Assembly: GCA_017646665.1 (NCBI GenBank)
Contig: JAGCMB010000009.1
Span: 1 to 64,000, forward strand
DNA from: Bacteroidaceae bacterium
GTDB lineage: Bacteria > Bacteroidota > Bacteroidia > Bacteroidales > Bacteroidaceae
Direction: 5' to 3'
DNA: 64,000 bases
The notes under the pieces are model-generated. The model did no database searches. It saw only the letters and a program-made list of their open reading frames with translations, and was not told where the DNA came from. Numbering within the stretch: position 1 is the stretch's first letter; the number at the start of each line of letters is the position of its first letter. Positions 44,484-54,606 of the stretch are shown piece by piece. Made by a program: the position numbers and the translations under genes.

Positions 44484-46351
44484 AACTCGCATCGTTTGAC
44501 ATATTCGACACCACACTAATTCGCAAGTGCGGGAAACCAGAGAATATATTTTACATTCTAGCACACAAGTTATACCCCGACGATAAAGCAAAAAGGGAAG
44601 ACTTTATAGCTTGGAGAAAACGTGCTCCCAGATTTGCGACAAAAAAGATTGAACTTACACTTCAAGATATTTATACAGCAGAAGGTATCAACTCATTTGG
44701 TGAATACGATACAGAGTTTTTAATTAACAAAGAATTAGAAACTGAAACAGAAAATCTTGTTTGCAATCCAAAGATTGTGGAACAAATTAATCAAAAGAGA
44801 AGCTGTGGTTATATCATTGCTTTTATCAGCGATATGTATATCAACAGCGATATATTACGTAAAATTCTTGAAGAAAAATGCAAAATAAAGCACGAGGATA
44901 AAATTTTCGTATCATGTGAAACACAAGTAAGAAAAGATTCTGGAGCGATGTATCAATTTGTAAAAAAACAACTGAGTCCAACGCTTTGGGAACATTTTGG
45001 AGATAATAAATATAGCGATGTCAAGGTTGCAAAAAAATATGGGATTAAAGCCACACATATCAAAACAAACAATAATACTTTAGAGCAAAGATTGGAAGAA
45101 CAATCTTGTAAAACGCCTGCATTTAGAGAACTATCGCTACTTGCAGGTGTTTCAAAAACGGCAAGACTTTTGAATAACAACTCGTTTGCGACTATTGCCG
45201 CAAACTACGTTGCAAGCGCATACATTCCTTATGCAAAATGGCTTATTGAAATTGCAAGGAAAGAAAACATCAAAATATTATATTTCTTGTCACGTGATAG
45301 TTATATAATACAAAAAATCGCAGAGCAAATACCACACGAAGGCATTGAACTAAAATATTTATTTGTTTCAAGACGCTCATTGATGCGTCCATATATGTAC
45401 AATAGTGCACCTGAAGATTATTTTAGAATAGTTGATCGTCACACGCTTATTGGCAGAGATGTCAAGCATATGTTATGGCAATTACTACTCACAAAAGAAA
45501 CACTTAAAGAAAAATATGGTATTGAGTACAAATATCAAAGAATTAAAAACCGTAAAGAAGAAGCAGACTTCATTAATTCCATATACCATAGCAACTTAAC
45601 GCACGACTTTCAATCAGATGCGCAAAAGGAGTTGGAAGTATTATTGAAATATTTTGAACAAGAGAAAGTCACCTCAAAAGAAAAAAAGGCCTTTGTTGAT
45701 GTTGGATGGTTAGGAACATCAAGATTAATGATTAATTCAATTCTGCAAAGGAATGGTTATGCTCCTGTAGACTTTATCTATTACGGTACAAGAAGCGATG
45801 TATACCCATCAGAGTACGGCAAATACTACTCATATATTCCAGCTGGAATGCTTAATACCAATATGACTTCAGTTATAGAGAACTACTATTCAGCATCTCC
45901 ATATCCAACCACAGTCGGATATAAGGAAGTTAATGGGACATTAGAGCCAGTATTCCCCAATGGGAAAACAAAAAAGATTTCTAAAATCGTAGAAGAAAAT
46001 GTAAACGTAGCAACATGGATGACTAAAGAAATTGAGAAGTATAATATTCAAGATGATGCAGTGTTATCAACCTGGAGCCTTATACCACTACACTCAATAG
46101 CGAAAATGCGTGATAACATTGATGTTTCTCCCTTTACCTTGAGCGATGACTTTGACAATGAAATGTTTGCAAAGAAACTCACCTTTGCAGAATTGATTAA
46201 ATTTCTTTTGTTAGGGAAAAGAATTACACACTTTGATTATGCAAGCATTAAAAACACTTGTGGATATAAGCTATCGCATAAATGTATGAAATTGCATGAT
46301 TTCACACGCAGACTTAGAAATTGGGTATTCAACCATTATATAACAAGATGA
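44480..46351 (+). CDS. HAD-domain protein with extra C-terminal domain, capsule locus
   Basis: A 623-residue protein. It begins with a HAD-type motif I (SFDIFDTTLIRK, residues 5-16), has FISDMYINSDIL as motif II and GDNKYSDVKVAKKYGI as the acidic motif. From ~residue 240 on is a second region (ILYFLSRDSYIIQKIAEQIP, AFVDVGWLGTSRLMINSIL, FIYYGTRSDVYPS) that I recognise only as a feature of large HAD-like proteins in surface-polysaccharide clusters. It could be a phosphatase or a phosphate-transferring enzyme acting on the glycan. Clearly AT-rich. Overlaps both neighbours by 4 bp. Confidence 0.75.
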   Translation: MKLASFDIFDTTLIRKCGKPENIFYILAHKLYPDDKAKREDFIAWRKRAPRFATKKIELTLQDIYTAEGINSFGEYDTEFLINKELETETENLVCNPKIVEQINQKRSCGYIIAFISDMYINSDILRKILEEKCKIKHEDKIFVSCETQVRKDSGAMYQFVKKQLSPTLWEHFGDNKYSDVKVAKKYGIKATHIKTNNNTLEQRLEEQSCKTPAFRELSLLAGVSKTARLLNNNSFATIAANYVASAYIPYAKWLIEIARKENIKILYFLSRDSYIIQKIAEQIPHEGIELKYLFVSRRSLMRPYMYNSAPEDYFRIVDRHTLIGRDVKHMLWQLLLTKETLKEKYGIEYKYQRIKNRKEEADFINSIYHSNLTHDFQSDAQKELEVLLKYFEQEKVTSKEKKAFVDVGWLGTSRLMINSILQRNGYAPVDFIYYGTRSDVYPSEYGKYYSYIPAGMLNTNMTSVIENYYSASPYPTTVGYKEVNGTLEPVFPNGKTKKISKIVEENVNVATWMTKEIEKYNIQDDAVLSTWSLIPLHSIAKMRDNIDVSPFTLSDDFDNEMFAKKLTFAELIKFLLLGKRITHFDYASIKNTCGYKLSHKCMKLHDFTRRLRNWVFNHYITR

Positions 46352-47088
46352 AAGTCACATTTATTTGCTGTTATAATAACACAGATGAACTAAATAGTAT
46401 GTTGTTACCGTCATTCAATATACTTGATAAGAATATCTGTAACATAATCCTCATAAATACATATGAGAAAGGATATAAAAGTGCCGCACAAGCATACAAC
46501 AAAACAGTTAAGGAACAAATTGATGAGATTGGTGACATACTGATTTTTTGCCATCAGGACATTGCATTTGATGATTCAACATTTTTGCAAAACATTATAT
46601 CGGAACTGACAAAAGAACCAAAGCAAATTCTTGGTTTTGCAGGAATAAATGGCGAGGGAACAGTTTTTTCAAACTTAAAATACCAAGAAAGCAAAAATTT
46701 TATCACCCGAAATCAAATAACAGAAAAAAAACAAGTCCTATCACTCGACGAATGTTGCATTGCCACATCAAAAGATGTATATCAACAACTTCTATTTGAT
46801 GAATACGTTTGTAATCATTGGCACTTGTATGCTGTAGAATTATGTTACAATGCAAATTCTAATGGAATACCATGTTATATAATGCCTGATATCATTTACC
46901 ATAAAAAGAAGAATAATAATGGAGGGCTTTTTTCAGATAAACATTTTTTAAAAAGTATGTGGCGACTTACTCGCAAGTATCAAAAAAAATCCTGTCAAAT
47001 ATTTGCACCCTGTTACATTTGTAGTACAAATCCAATTAAAGCTATAGCAAAAATATTAAGGACCTGTATTAAAAACATATTTAGGTAA
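46348..47088 (+). CDS. Glycosyltransferase-like protein (Glyco_tranf_2_5 type)
   Basis: A 246-residue GT-A-like protein from MKVTFICCYNNTDELNSMLL. ILINTYEKGYKSAAQAYNKT and LIFCHQDIAFDD resemble the short GT2-like family that carries an HQD motif in place of the usual DXD. YVCNHWHLYAVELCYNAN follows. The start at 46348 overlaps the previous stop (ATGA). Very AT-rich. Donor and acceptor are unknown. Confidence 0.75.
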   Translation: MKVTFICCYNNTDELNSMLLPSFNILDKNICNIILINTYEKGYKSAAQAYNKTVKEQIDEIGDILIFCHQDIAFDDSTFLQNIISELTKEPKQILGFAGINGEGTVFSNLKYQESKNFITRNQITEKKQVLSLDECCIATSKDVYQQLLFDEYVCNHWHLYAVELCYNANSNGIPCYIMPDIIYHKKKNNNGGLFSDKHFLKSMWRLTRKYQKKSCQIFAPCYICSTNPIKAIAKILRTCIKNIFR

Positions 47089-47942
47089 TGAAAATCGCCA
47101 TAATAATACTCAACTATAATAGCTGTACCGATTGCAACAAGTGTATTGGTTTTTTGCAAAAGCAGCTGGGCGTTGAACCGGAAATAATTGTTGTCGACAA
47201 CTGCTCACGCGATGATGACCGCAAAGCAATTGAGACATTGTGTCATGAGCAAGGGTGCACATTCATTGCCAACAGCGATAACAGAGGTTACAATGCCGGC
47301 AACAATGTGGGATTGCGTTATGCTGCCGAGAAAGGATATGAATTTGCATTGATTGCCAACCCCGATATGGAGTTTCCACAAACCGATTATCTTGCTAGTT
47401 TGATTGCCAAAATGAAAGAAGATAAAGATATTGTTGTTTGTGGTAGCGATATTGTTGACGCAGACGGAATACATCAAAGTCCAATGACCATGGAGGGTAA
47501 CTGGAAAGGCTCATTTAAGTGGATAAAGGACATCGTAAGAAAAAACAAGAAGAATAATACTTACGACATTATTGACAACTATAATGAGAGCCACTATTGC
47601 TACAAGGTAAGCGGTTGTTGTTTTATGATAAAGACATCATTCCTAAAAGAGATAAATTTCTTCGATGAAAAGGTATTTTTATATTGCGAAGAAGCTATAC
47701 TCTCGCGACAAGTGGAGATTGCAGGCAAACGAATGTACTACCTTGCGACAACACAGGCTATACACCGCCACGTCAAGAACGAAAAGGGCGACCCTGTAAA
47801 GCGTTTCAAGATTTGGAAAAAATCACGTTGCTATTTCATTGACAAATACAGTAAGGATCATTGGTTTGGCAAGCAGATAGACAAGCTGTCAGTAAAATTA
47901 TATGTGACTACATTTATACTATATAGTAAACTGAAAAAATGA
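47088..47942 (+). CDS. GT2-family glycosyltransferase
   Basis: A 284-residue GT-A enzyme resembling rhamnosyl- or galactofuranosyltransferases. The N-terminal IAIIILNYNSCTDCNKCI, IIVVDNCSRDDD, and the metal-binding LIANPDMEFP (in place of DXD) are seen, and a helix toward the end contains EKVFLYCEEAILSRQVEIAG. Start and stop each overlap the neighbours (TAATG; ATGA). Its base composition is less AT-rich than the two flanking genes. Confidence 0.88.
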   Translation: MKIAIIILNYNSCTDCNKCIGFLQKQLGVEPEIIVVDNCSRDDDRKAIETLCHEQGCTFIANSDNRGYNAGNNVGLRYAAEKGYEFALIANPDMEFPQTDYLASLIAKMKEDKDIVVCGSDIVDADGIHQSPMTMEGNWKGSFKWIKDIVRKNKKNNTYDIIDNYNESHYCYKVSGCCFMIKTSFLKEINFFDEKVFLYCEEAILSRQVEIAGKRMYYLATTQAIHRHVKNEKGDPVKRFKIWKKSRCYFIDKYSKDHWFGKQIDKLSVKLYVTTFILYSKLKK

Positions 47943-48985
47943 GCACAAGCTATACACAAGCAAAAAAAAGAAGTTTGTCTATAGATATGGTCAAAGGACT
48001 TTCTATTATGACATTATTTTTCCTCCATTTTGAAAACGGATGGATGAATTGTGATTACAATTATTTCATTGTACGTTCACCAGCATTTTACATCGTTGTT
48101 GGATGGCTATGGGGAATGTCATCAAACAAGAAAACAATAAAGGGTCATTGGGAAAAAAGAAAGAAAGGATTAGTCAAACCATATATATGGCTATCTTTGA
48201 TTTTTATAATTTTTGATGCAATAATGGTTCTGATGCAACTGATGGATATCCGAGCCCTTGGTAGGGATATTTTCAAAACATTATCCCTTAGAGGTATTGG
48301 CACATTATGGTTTTTACCGGCTTTGTTAGGCGGTGAGATTTTGTTTATATATCTGAGCAACAGGAACAAAATAATTAAATCATTGGCTTATGTCTTATGT
48401 TTTATCCTTATTGTTACAATCAACATCTTTGTTTCAAGCCTATTCTCTAAAAACGAAACACTCCATTTTATAACATATTCTTTAACAAGAGTAATCAAGG
48501 ATATTTGTGACACATTCATATATATAAGTATTGCATATTACATCAGCAAAGCTTATGGAAAAAACATTTTCAACTTAAAAAAAGGCTTTCAGTTTTCAAT
48601 AGGGCTGACACTTTTAAGTATCGCTTTCTATATCTTTAATTTTGTAATCGGAAAATACACAAGCAACGAAATCATTGAAACAGCTTTCTTTATGATTGCA
48701 AATTGTTGTTCAGGTTTTGGCATTTTATTATTCTTTAAATCTATTGAGCAATTCAAACCTTTTGCTACACCACTTTCATATTGTGGAAGAAATTCACTCA
48801 CTATAATGGCATTCCACTTTTGTCTTTTATTTCAAATTGTATTGATTTTCAACAAAGCGGTTATGGGCAATAATCACTATTATGGCGAAATCACTATTAT
48901 ATATTTTCTTATTGCCGTTATATTACAGATAGGAATTATCGAACTTATAAATCGTAAATTTCCATTCATTATAGGCAAAGACTAA
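47939..48985 (+). CDS. Membrane O-acyltransferase (acyltransferase 3 family)
   Basis: A 348-residue integral membrane protein with about ten helices. The front contains SIDMVKGLSIMTLFFLHFEN; the His in this first helix matches the catalytic His of this family. GTLWFLPALLGGEILFIYL is the other conserved helix. It probably acetylates the repeat unit or its lipid-linked form. First of three such genes in the locus. AT-rich. Confidence 0.85.
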   Translation: MSTSYTQAKKRSLSIDMVKGLSIMTLFFLHFENGWMNCDYNYFIVRSPAFYIVVGWLWGMSSNKKTIKGHWEKRKKGLVKPYIWLSLIFIIFDAIMVLMQLMDIRALGRDIFKTLSLRGIGTLWFLPALLGGEILFIYLSNRNKIIKSLAYVLCFILIVTINIFVSSLFSKNETLHFITYSLTRVIKDICDTFIYISIAYYISKAYGKNIFNLKKGFQFSIGLTLLSIAFYIFNFVIGKYTSNEIIETAFFMIANCCSGFGILLFFKSIEQFKPFATPLSYCGRNSLTIMAFHFCLLFQIVLIFNKAVMGNNHYYGEITIIYFLIAVILQIGIIELINRKFPFIIGKD

Positions 48986-48998
48986 AGACATTGACAAT

Positions 48999-50222
48999 AT
49001 GTTTGAATTATTCAAGAAACATTCTGGCCTAACATTATATGCAACAATCTTCATCATATTATACAGTACTTACTGTATTCCAATTGATGGTCGTACAACA
49101 TTAGGTCCTATAAAATTCACACTGATTGTTTGCAATCTATTGGTATTGTTGATATACAGTTTCAAAATGTCGAAAGCATTAATTATTGGAACAGTATACC
49201 TATTAATACAATATTTGACAGCAAGTTTCCATCCCGAAAGTTTCAGATGGTCAACTTTGTTTTTCTCGGCAATGCTCGTGTATTCTTACGTTGCATTTTA
49301 CAATCTTGTTTTCATTGAAAGGGTCTTCACCATCAACCATTTCATTAAGATATGCAAATGGATAATGATGGCATTCTTTGTTGTATGTATTATACAGCAA
49401 GTCCTTATCATCATTGGCATCAACAATGTACCAATCATCAATCTATATCCACTCGACAGAGGTATTGGATGTAACTCATTGTGCCGAGAGCCGAGCACAT
49501 TTGGTCGCTTTATGCTAGTTTTCTACTATGCATACGTAAAATGTCAGGAGTATAAACGCGATGAAGGGCCGTTCACTTTAAGGGAACTATTCAGCGGAGA
49601 ACACAAGTGGATTACTATCCGCTTCCTATGGATGATGCTGACAATGGGTAGTGGAACTGCTTTTGTATGTCTTATACTTTTCTCATTATACTTTGTACGC
49701 AAGTACAACTGGTATTATGTAATTCCAACACTTTGTATATGCTACATCTTGATTCAGAATTCCGGTATCGAATCGCTTGATAGAGCAACAAAAGCCATTG
49801 ATGCAACGACAACGCTTGACAATAAAACTGTACAAGAAACTGATGGTTCTGCATCTGTCCGTATTACACCAGTGCTGAACACAATAAATGCCGATTACTC
49901 AAAAAGTGAAACTTGGTTAGGATATGGCATTGATGCCGGAATCCACAATAAGGCGAACAGAACAATTTTCCACGATTATGGTTTTATTTTCTATCTTGTC
50001 GTCTTATTGCTAGATTTTGCTTGTGCCTATAAATTTTGGTCAATAGGAACAATTTTTATGTTTGCAGGAGTAGGTGGTGGTGCTGGTGGAAATATCCAAT
50101 ATACCTGGGCACTAATGATGGTAATGACCTGCGTACGATATTTCTATGAAAACAGGTATAACCCAGAGATTTTTGAAACAGAGCAAGAAAAGTGTGAATA
50201 TGATGAACATTTGATACAGTAG
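48999..50222 (+). CDS. Probable O-antigen/capsule polymerase (Wzy-like)
   Basis: A 407-residue protein with about ten hydrophobic helices and one larger periplasmic loop (residues ~260-310, VQETDGSASVRITPVLNTIN). GCNSLCREPSTFGRFMLVFY in the middle contains polar residues typical of Wzy proteins. Wzy sequences diverge greatly; the call rests on topology, size and the place beside wzx in a Wzx/Wzy locus. No other polymerase candidate exists here. AT-rich. Confidence 0.72.
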   Translation: MFELFKKHSGLTLYATIFIILYSTYCIPIDGRTTLGPIKFTLIVCNLLVLLIYSFKMSKALIIGTVYLLIQYLTASFHPESFRWSTLFFSAMLVYSYVAFYNLVFIERVFTINHFIKICKWIMMAFFVVCIIQQVLIIIGINNVPIINLYPLDRGIGCNSLCREPSTFGRFMLVFYYAYVKCQEYKRDEGPFTLRELFSGEHKWITIRFLWMMLTMGSGTAFVCLILFSLYFVRKYNWYYVIPTLCICYILIQNSGIESLDRATKAIDATTTLDNKTVQETDGSASVRITPVLNTINADYSKSETWLGYGIDAGIHNKANRTIFHDYGFIFYLVVLLLDFACAYKFWSIGTIFMFAGVGGGAGGNIQYTWALMMVMTCVRYFYENRYNPEIFETEQEKCEYDEHLIQ

Positions 50223-50245
50223 AACAAAGCTAACAACCAACAAAT

Positions 50246-51187
50246 ATGAGCCTTATAAATTTCTTTGACAATAGACGTTTTTGGGGTGGCAAACGAAATA
50301 AGTTTCTCTCTAAAATATACTTTTATCCTCTATGCAATAGAATAACAGACATTACAGCAAACATTATATTGCCAATTTATTTCCATTTAACAAGAAAGAA
50401 CCCAACATACTCCATCAAAGAGAGCAAAAAAGACGGTAGCGAAAGAATCATTGTTTCACTGACATCATTCCCACCACGATTACCCAAATTACATTTGGTA
50501 ATCGAATGTTTGTTAAGGCAAACAATAAAACCAGATGCAATAATTCTATACCTTACAGCTGGCCAAGTAGAGTCAATTGAGAAACTCCCAAAGAATTTGC
50601 AGGAATTACAAAAGCGCGGACTGCAAATCAAACTGTGCCCGGACAAAATCCGTTCACATACAAAATATTTCTATGGTATGAAGGAGAATCCCAATGATAT
50701 TGTAATTACAGTCGACGATGATCTTTTTTATAGGACAGACCTCATTGAACGCCACTTAAAAGCACACAAGCAATATCCACAAGCTATAATTGCAAATTGG
50801 GTAAAGGAAATTCTGCCGACAACAACCAAATATGCCGAGTGGCCAGATGGCACAACGCCCAAACTATCAAACAGATTCCTATTACTTGGTGTTAGCAGTG
50901 TTCTATATCCACCAAACTCTTTACACGAAGAACTATTCAACAAAGAGGCTATCATTGAGCAATGCCTGACAGCAGATGATGTTTGGCTCTCCTGTATGGC
51001 TTTATTAAAAGGTACGCCTATATATTTTACAAATTACAAGTACCATCATTTGCCTGTACGTATAAAAGACAATGAAACATTACTCTCTGTCAACCGTGAG
51101 CGTAATCAAATCTGCGTCGATAACCTCAATACTTATTACGGAGAAAAGATTGGTATAAAACCTTTTATTGACCTGCCGAATGACTGA
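50246..51187 (+). CDS. Glycosyltransferase (GT-A-like, VDDD motif)
   Basis: A 313-residue protein. RIIVSLTSFPPRLPKLHLVI and the nucleotide-metal motif NDIVITVDDDLFY fit a small GT-A-like family of surface-polysaccharide loci. CLTADDVWLSCMALLKGTPI and YHHLPVR follow as the acceptor side. The first 40 residues have a hydrophobic patch but no clear signal. The final 8 bp overlap the next gene. AT-rich. Confidence 0.75.
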   Translation: MSLINFFDNRRFWGGKRNKFLSKIYFYPLCNRITDITANIILPIYFHLTRKNPTYSIKESKKDGSERIIVSLTSFPPRLPKLHLVIECLLRQTIKPDAIILYLTAGQVESIEKLPKNLQELQKRGLQIKLCPDKIRSHTKYFYGMKENPNDIVITVDDDLFYRTDLIERHLKAHKQYPQAIIANWVKEILPTTTKYAEWPDGTTPKLSNRFLLLGVSSVLYPPNSLHEELFNKEAIIEQCLTADDVWLSCMALLKGTPIYFTNYKYHHLPVRIKDNETLLSVNRERNQICVDNLNTYYGEKIGIKPFIDLPND

Positions 51188-52145
51188 CCTCACCTTTGCC
51201 ATTTGCGTATATAACGCCGAAAAGTACATAAAAGAGACGCTTGAGAGCGTTATGGCACAGACTATGCAGGATTTTCACCTGCTAATAGTCAATGATTGCA
51301 GCACCGACAACTCCGTTGCCATTATTGAGCAGTTTTTTGCCGAGAATCCAAGACAAGCCGAAATAATATCGTTCGATAAGAATTGTGGAATAGGCTATGC
51401 CCGTCACTACGCCGAGCGCAAGGCAACGACAAGATATATGATGTTCCTTGATGCCGATGATGTTCTACTGCCTAATGCAATAGAAACGATGTATAGAAAA
51501 ATAACATCGGACAATGACTTGATGGCAGTTGGATGTTATCTTGAATATGTAAACGAGAAAAGCAAGAAGATTGGCGGTGGCCTGTTTTTGGGAGAAAAGA
51601 CAAAAGAAGGTTTCTATGAAAAAGCCAAGAACAGAAAACTCATATTTATGCAACCGACAGCTATTTACGACAGAGAACTTGCTCTTTCAGTAGGAGGATA
51701 TGTTGTCGATGGTTACTCCGAGGGGAAGCCCCGTTATCAGGATTATTGTGAAGACCTTGACTTGTGGACACGAATGAGCGACTTATACACACAAGGCAAA
51801 GCAATAATTGTAGTACCAGAGGTCCTGTGCAAATATCGCAAGATAGGTAACGGACTATCGGCCAACTCCTATAACATGATACTGAAGATGCGCTACACAA
51901 AGCAGAACCTTTTGAAGCGCAGAAACGGAGATAAGGAGCTTACCTTCATTGAATTCTATAATTCATTAACCCAAAAGGATATTAAAAAGCTGAAAGGCGA
52001 TGCCAAAGCAGCTGATGCTTTGCGCAACGGCGTATTTTACCTCAAGCGCAAGAATATATTCAAAGCTGCGTGGGAGATAATGAAATCAATCTACTACCGC
52101 CCAGGATACATTTTTGACAAACTGAAACATAACTTAAAACAGTAG
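51180..52145 (+). CDS. GT2-family glycosyltransferase
   Basis: A 321-residue GT-A enzyme. TFAICVYNAEKYIKETLESV, LLIVNDCSTDNSVAIIEQFF and YMMFLDADDVLLPNAI (DXD) are textbook GT2. I chose the ATG at 51180 (MTDLTFAIC), which overlaps the prior stop by 8 bp; a start 12 bp upstream is possible. Its composition is less AT-rich than the preceding gene. Donor unknown. Confidence 0.88.
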   Translation: MTDLTFAICVYNAEKYIKETLESVMAQTMQDFHLLIVNDCSTDNSVAIIEQFFAENPRQAEIISFDKNCGIGYARHYAERKATTRYMMFLDADDVLLPNAIETMYRKITSDNDLMAVGCYLEYVNEKSKKIGGGLFLGEKTKEGFYEKAKNRKLIFMQPTAIYDRELALSVGGYVVDGYSEGKPRYQDYCEDLDLWTRMSDLYTQGKAIIVVPEVLCKYRKIGNGLSANSYNMILKMRYTKQNLLKRRNGDKELTFIEFYNSLTQKDIKKLKGDAKAADALRNGVFYLKRKNIFKAAWEIMKSIYYRPGYIFDKLKHNLKQ

Positions 52146-52293
52146 TATCGGATACGAAAAGTGCCCGCCCCGAGAAATAGGGGTAATAAAAATAAAGCCT
52201 AAATTATTAGACTCATTGATAGATAATTGTCTAAAGGAACACAAGATATAAAAAGAGTATGGTTAACAGATAACAACCAAGCAAATACTTATT

Positions 52294-53229
52294 ATGAGAA
52301 ACTATTCTTTTGACACTTTGAAACTACTATGTGCAATATTTGTAATTTTTATACACACGCCACAACCTGAAATCTGGGGGAATTACATCACTCCACTTAT
52401 CCGCTGCGCCGTGCCTATATTCTTTATGATTTCAGGATATTTCACATATGGTAAAAAAGATATTACACATACCATACACAAAAGAATCACACAGCTTCTC
52501 AAGATCTTCTGTGTTGTTTTTCTTTTTTATTTTTCTTTTTCCTTGTTAGCAAACGGAAAAGACTCTTTTAAGCATTTATCATTTTTTCTATCGCATAGTT
52601 TCATATTATTGAATTCCGTTCCTTGCTCTATGCATCTATGGTACATTGCTGCTTATATTTATGTTCTTATTATCATATTATTGGTTGAAAGATTCAATTT
52701 ATACAAATGGCTTTATATTACAACTCCAATATTGCTTTTAACAGCATTGACAATCGGGAAATACAGTGAAATCATATTGGGGCTTCGTTTGCCTACAAAT
52801 TATACAAGAAATTTTCTTTTTACAGGACTTCCCTTTTTTGCACTAGGTATGATTATCAAAAAAGCAAAACAATTACCCAACATATATATCGCAGCTGTTT
52901 CGTGCATCGTATTCTATATTTTGGGACTTATAGAAGTCTTGTACGTTAATAATTTGGGAGATTACTATGCATCTACCATATTTCTTTCACTATCGATATT
53001 TATTTTGTTTACAAACATAAAACAGGTAAAAGACAATATTTTTTCAAAAGTAGGAAGAGAAGACAGCTTATATATATATATACTACACTTCATTATTGCT
53101 ACTGGTATAACACTACTTAGTAATACATTTTCATACTTGCCATATTTCAGTGCCCTTATAACATTAATATTAACACTTGTCTTAATTTACATATTGAAAA
53201 AACTGAAATTTATAGGCAAAATAATCTAA
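52294..53229 (+). CDS. Membrane O-acyltransferase (acyltransferase 3 family), second copy
   Basis: A 311-residue protein with about ten membrane helices. The start FDTLKLLCAIFVIFIHTPQP has the family His; CAVPIFFMISGYF is the conserved helix. It is preceded by a 148-bp gap with small inverted repeats (CCCC/GGGG near 52166 and TTAGAC/GTCTAA near 52209). Very AT-rich, so probably acquired separately. Likely acetylates a sugar of the capsule. Confidence 0.85.
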   Translation: MRNYSFDTLKLLCAIFVIFIHTPQPEIWGNYITPLIRCAVPIFFMISGYFTYGKKDITHTIHKRITQLLKIFCVVFLFYFSFSLLANGKDSFKHLSFFLSHSFILLNSVPCSMHLWYIAAYIYVLIIILLVERFNLYKWLYITTPILLLTALTIGKYSEIILGLRLPTNYTRNFLFTGLPFFALGMIIKKAKQLPNIYIAAVSCIVFYILGLIEVLYVNNLGDYYASTIFLSLSIFILFTNIKQVKDNIFSKVGREDSLYIYILHFIIATGITLLSNTFSYLPYFSALITLILTLVLIYILKKLKFIGKII

Positions 53230-53283
53230 ACACGACACATTGTTTTGTTTATACATTATATCTGATAAAACAAAAATATAACA

Positions 53284-54603
53284 ATGGATGACAATACAAT
53301 AAAGCACATAACCGAAGTTATCGGTTTCTTGAACGAGAATGCCGATTACGCCGTGTTACGCAACTTTGAGGGGTTACCCGACAATAATCCAAGCCGCGAT
53401 ATAGACATTATCATAACACGCAAGAGCTACAAGAAAATGAAATGCGCTCTTGTGGAACTTATTGACCGCAGCGGTTGGAAAATCATAACATATCTAAATA
53501 GTGACCGCCTAATTAGCTACGTGTGCGCCACAACAACTGAGGAAAAGACCGAGATTGTACAATGGGATTTCTTCTTCGACACATCGGTGTGGGGTGTACA
53601 ACTAATGAGCGCAGAGGAGTTCCTTGCACACAAGCAATTCAACGGTTTTTTGTATTACGTTGGTGTGGAGTGTCAATTCCTTGACAAGATTCTATACAAC
53701 AGCGCTGTTGGCAGCAAATACCCTGAGAAGTACAGCGCCACACGCGAGGCTGCCGAGAATACTGATATTGTAAAAAACAAAATCAAGCAGATATTCGGTT
53801 GCAACAGCGTTACCGAATGTGAGAAAAGACGTGGAAAAAGATTGTTCTTCAAAGCATTGTGGAATAACATCAAGCGCAGGCCGTTTGGAGTACTTGCAGG
53901 AATAGGCAAGTTCCTCTACACCTTCATTGGCAACTATCTGCGCTCACGCACAGGGTTCAGCATTGGTTTCACAGGCCCGGACGGCAGCGGCAAGACAACT
54001 GTGATAGACACAATACTTGAGCGCATTGCACCGGTATTCAAAACAGCACACAAGTATTACCACTTCCGCCCTGCCCTCTTTGGTAATTTGGGTGAGGTTG
54101 CGCACTCTGCCGGTATAAAAAAGGAGGTTGACCGCAACTACAGCGACCCTCACCGTGGTGGCAAGACAGGCAAGGTGAGTTCGTTTGTACGCCTGTGTTA
54201 CTACTCGATAGACTATATAATCGGATATTTTGTAAAGGTAAAATCGGTAACACGAATAACCCGCATTGTGGTGTTCGACCGTTATTACACCGACATCATC
54301 TGCGACAGCCGTCGTTCACGCATATATCTTAGTCCAAAATTCCTCTATTGGTGGGGTAAACTGTTCATTCCCACTTTGAACTATAATATACTGCTCACAG
54401 CAAGCAGTGGGACAATTCTTGCACGCAAGCGCGAACTTGACGAGGAGGGCATCAGAACCATCAACGCAAAGATAGACTACCTTGCCGACAAAAAAGGATA
54501 TACAAAGGTTCTGAACGAAAGCACACCACAAGTTGCAGTCAATGAGATTTTGTCATTCGTATTCAACGAACAGCACAAGAAGAATTTGAAGAGATTGAAG
54601 TGA
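53284..54603 (+). CDS. Nucleotidyltransferase-like / thymidylate-kinase-like fusion protein
   Basis: A 439-residue cytoplasmic protein in two parts. Residues 1 to ~150 look like a minimal nucleotidyltransferase fold (AVLRNFEGLPDNNPSRDIDI, with DXD at 39-41). Residues ~225-430 are a P-loop kinase of the thymidylate-kinase type (FTGPDGSGKTTVIDTILERI near 229, VVFDRYYTDIICDSR near 330). The residues between are basic. Such fusions occur in surface-polysaccharide clusters and are not nucleotide-salvage enzymes; a sugar or glycan kinase role is possible but unproven. Composition is moderate-GC. Confidence 0.75.
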   Translation: MDDNTIKHITEVIGFLNENADYAVLRNFEGLPDNNPSRDIDIIITRKSYKKMKCALVELIDRSGWKIITYLNSDRLISYVCATTTEEKTEIVQWDFFFDTSVWGVQLMSAEEFLAHKQFNGFLYYVGVECQFLDKILYNSAVGSKYPEKYSATREAAENTDIVKNKIKQIFGCNSVTECEKRRGKRLFFKALWNNIKRRPFGVLAGIGKFLYTFIGNYLRSRTGFSIGFTGPDGSGKTTVIDTILERIAPVFKTAHKYYHFRPALFGNLGEVAHSAGIKKEVDRNYSDPHRGGKTGKVSSFVRLCYYSIDYIIGYFVKVKSVTRITRIVVFDRYYTDIICDSRRSRIYLSPKFLYWWGKLFIPTLNYNILLTASSGTILARKRELDEEGIRTINAKIDYLADKKGYTKVLNESTPQVAVNEILSFVFNEQHKKNLKRLK

Positions 54604-54606
54604 AAT

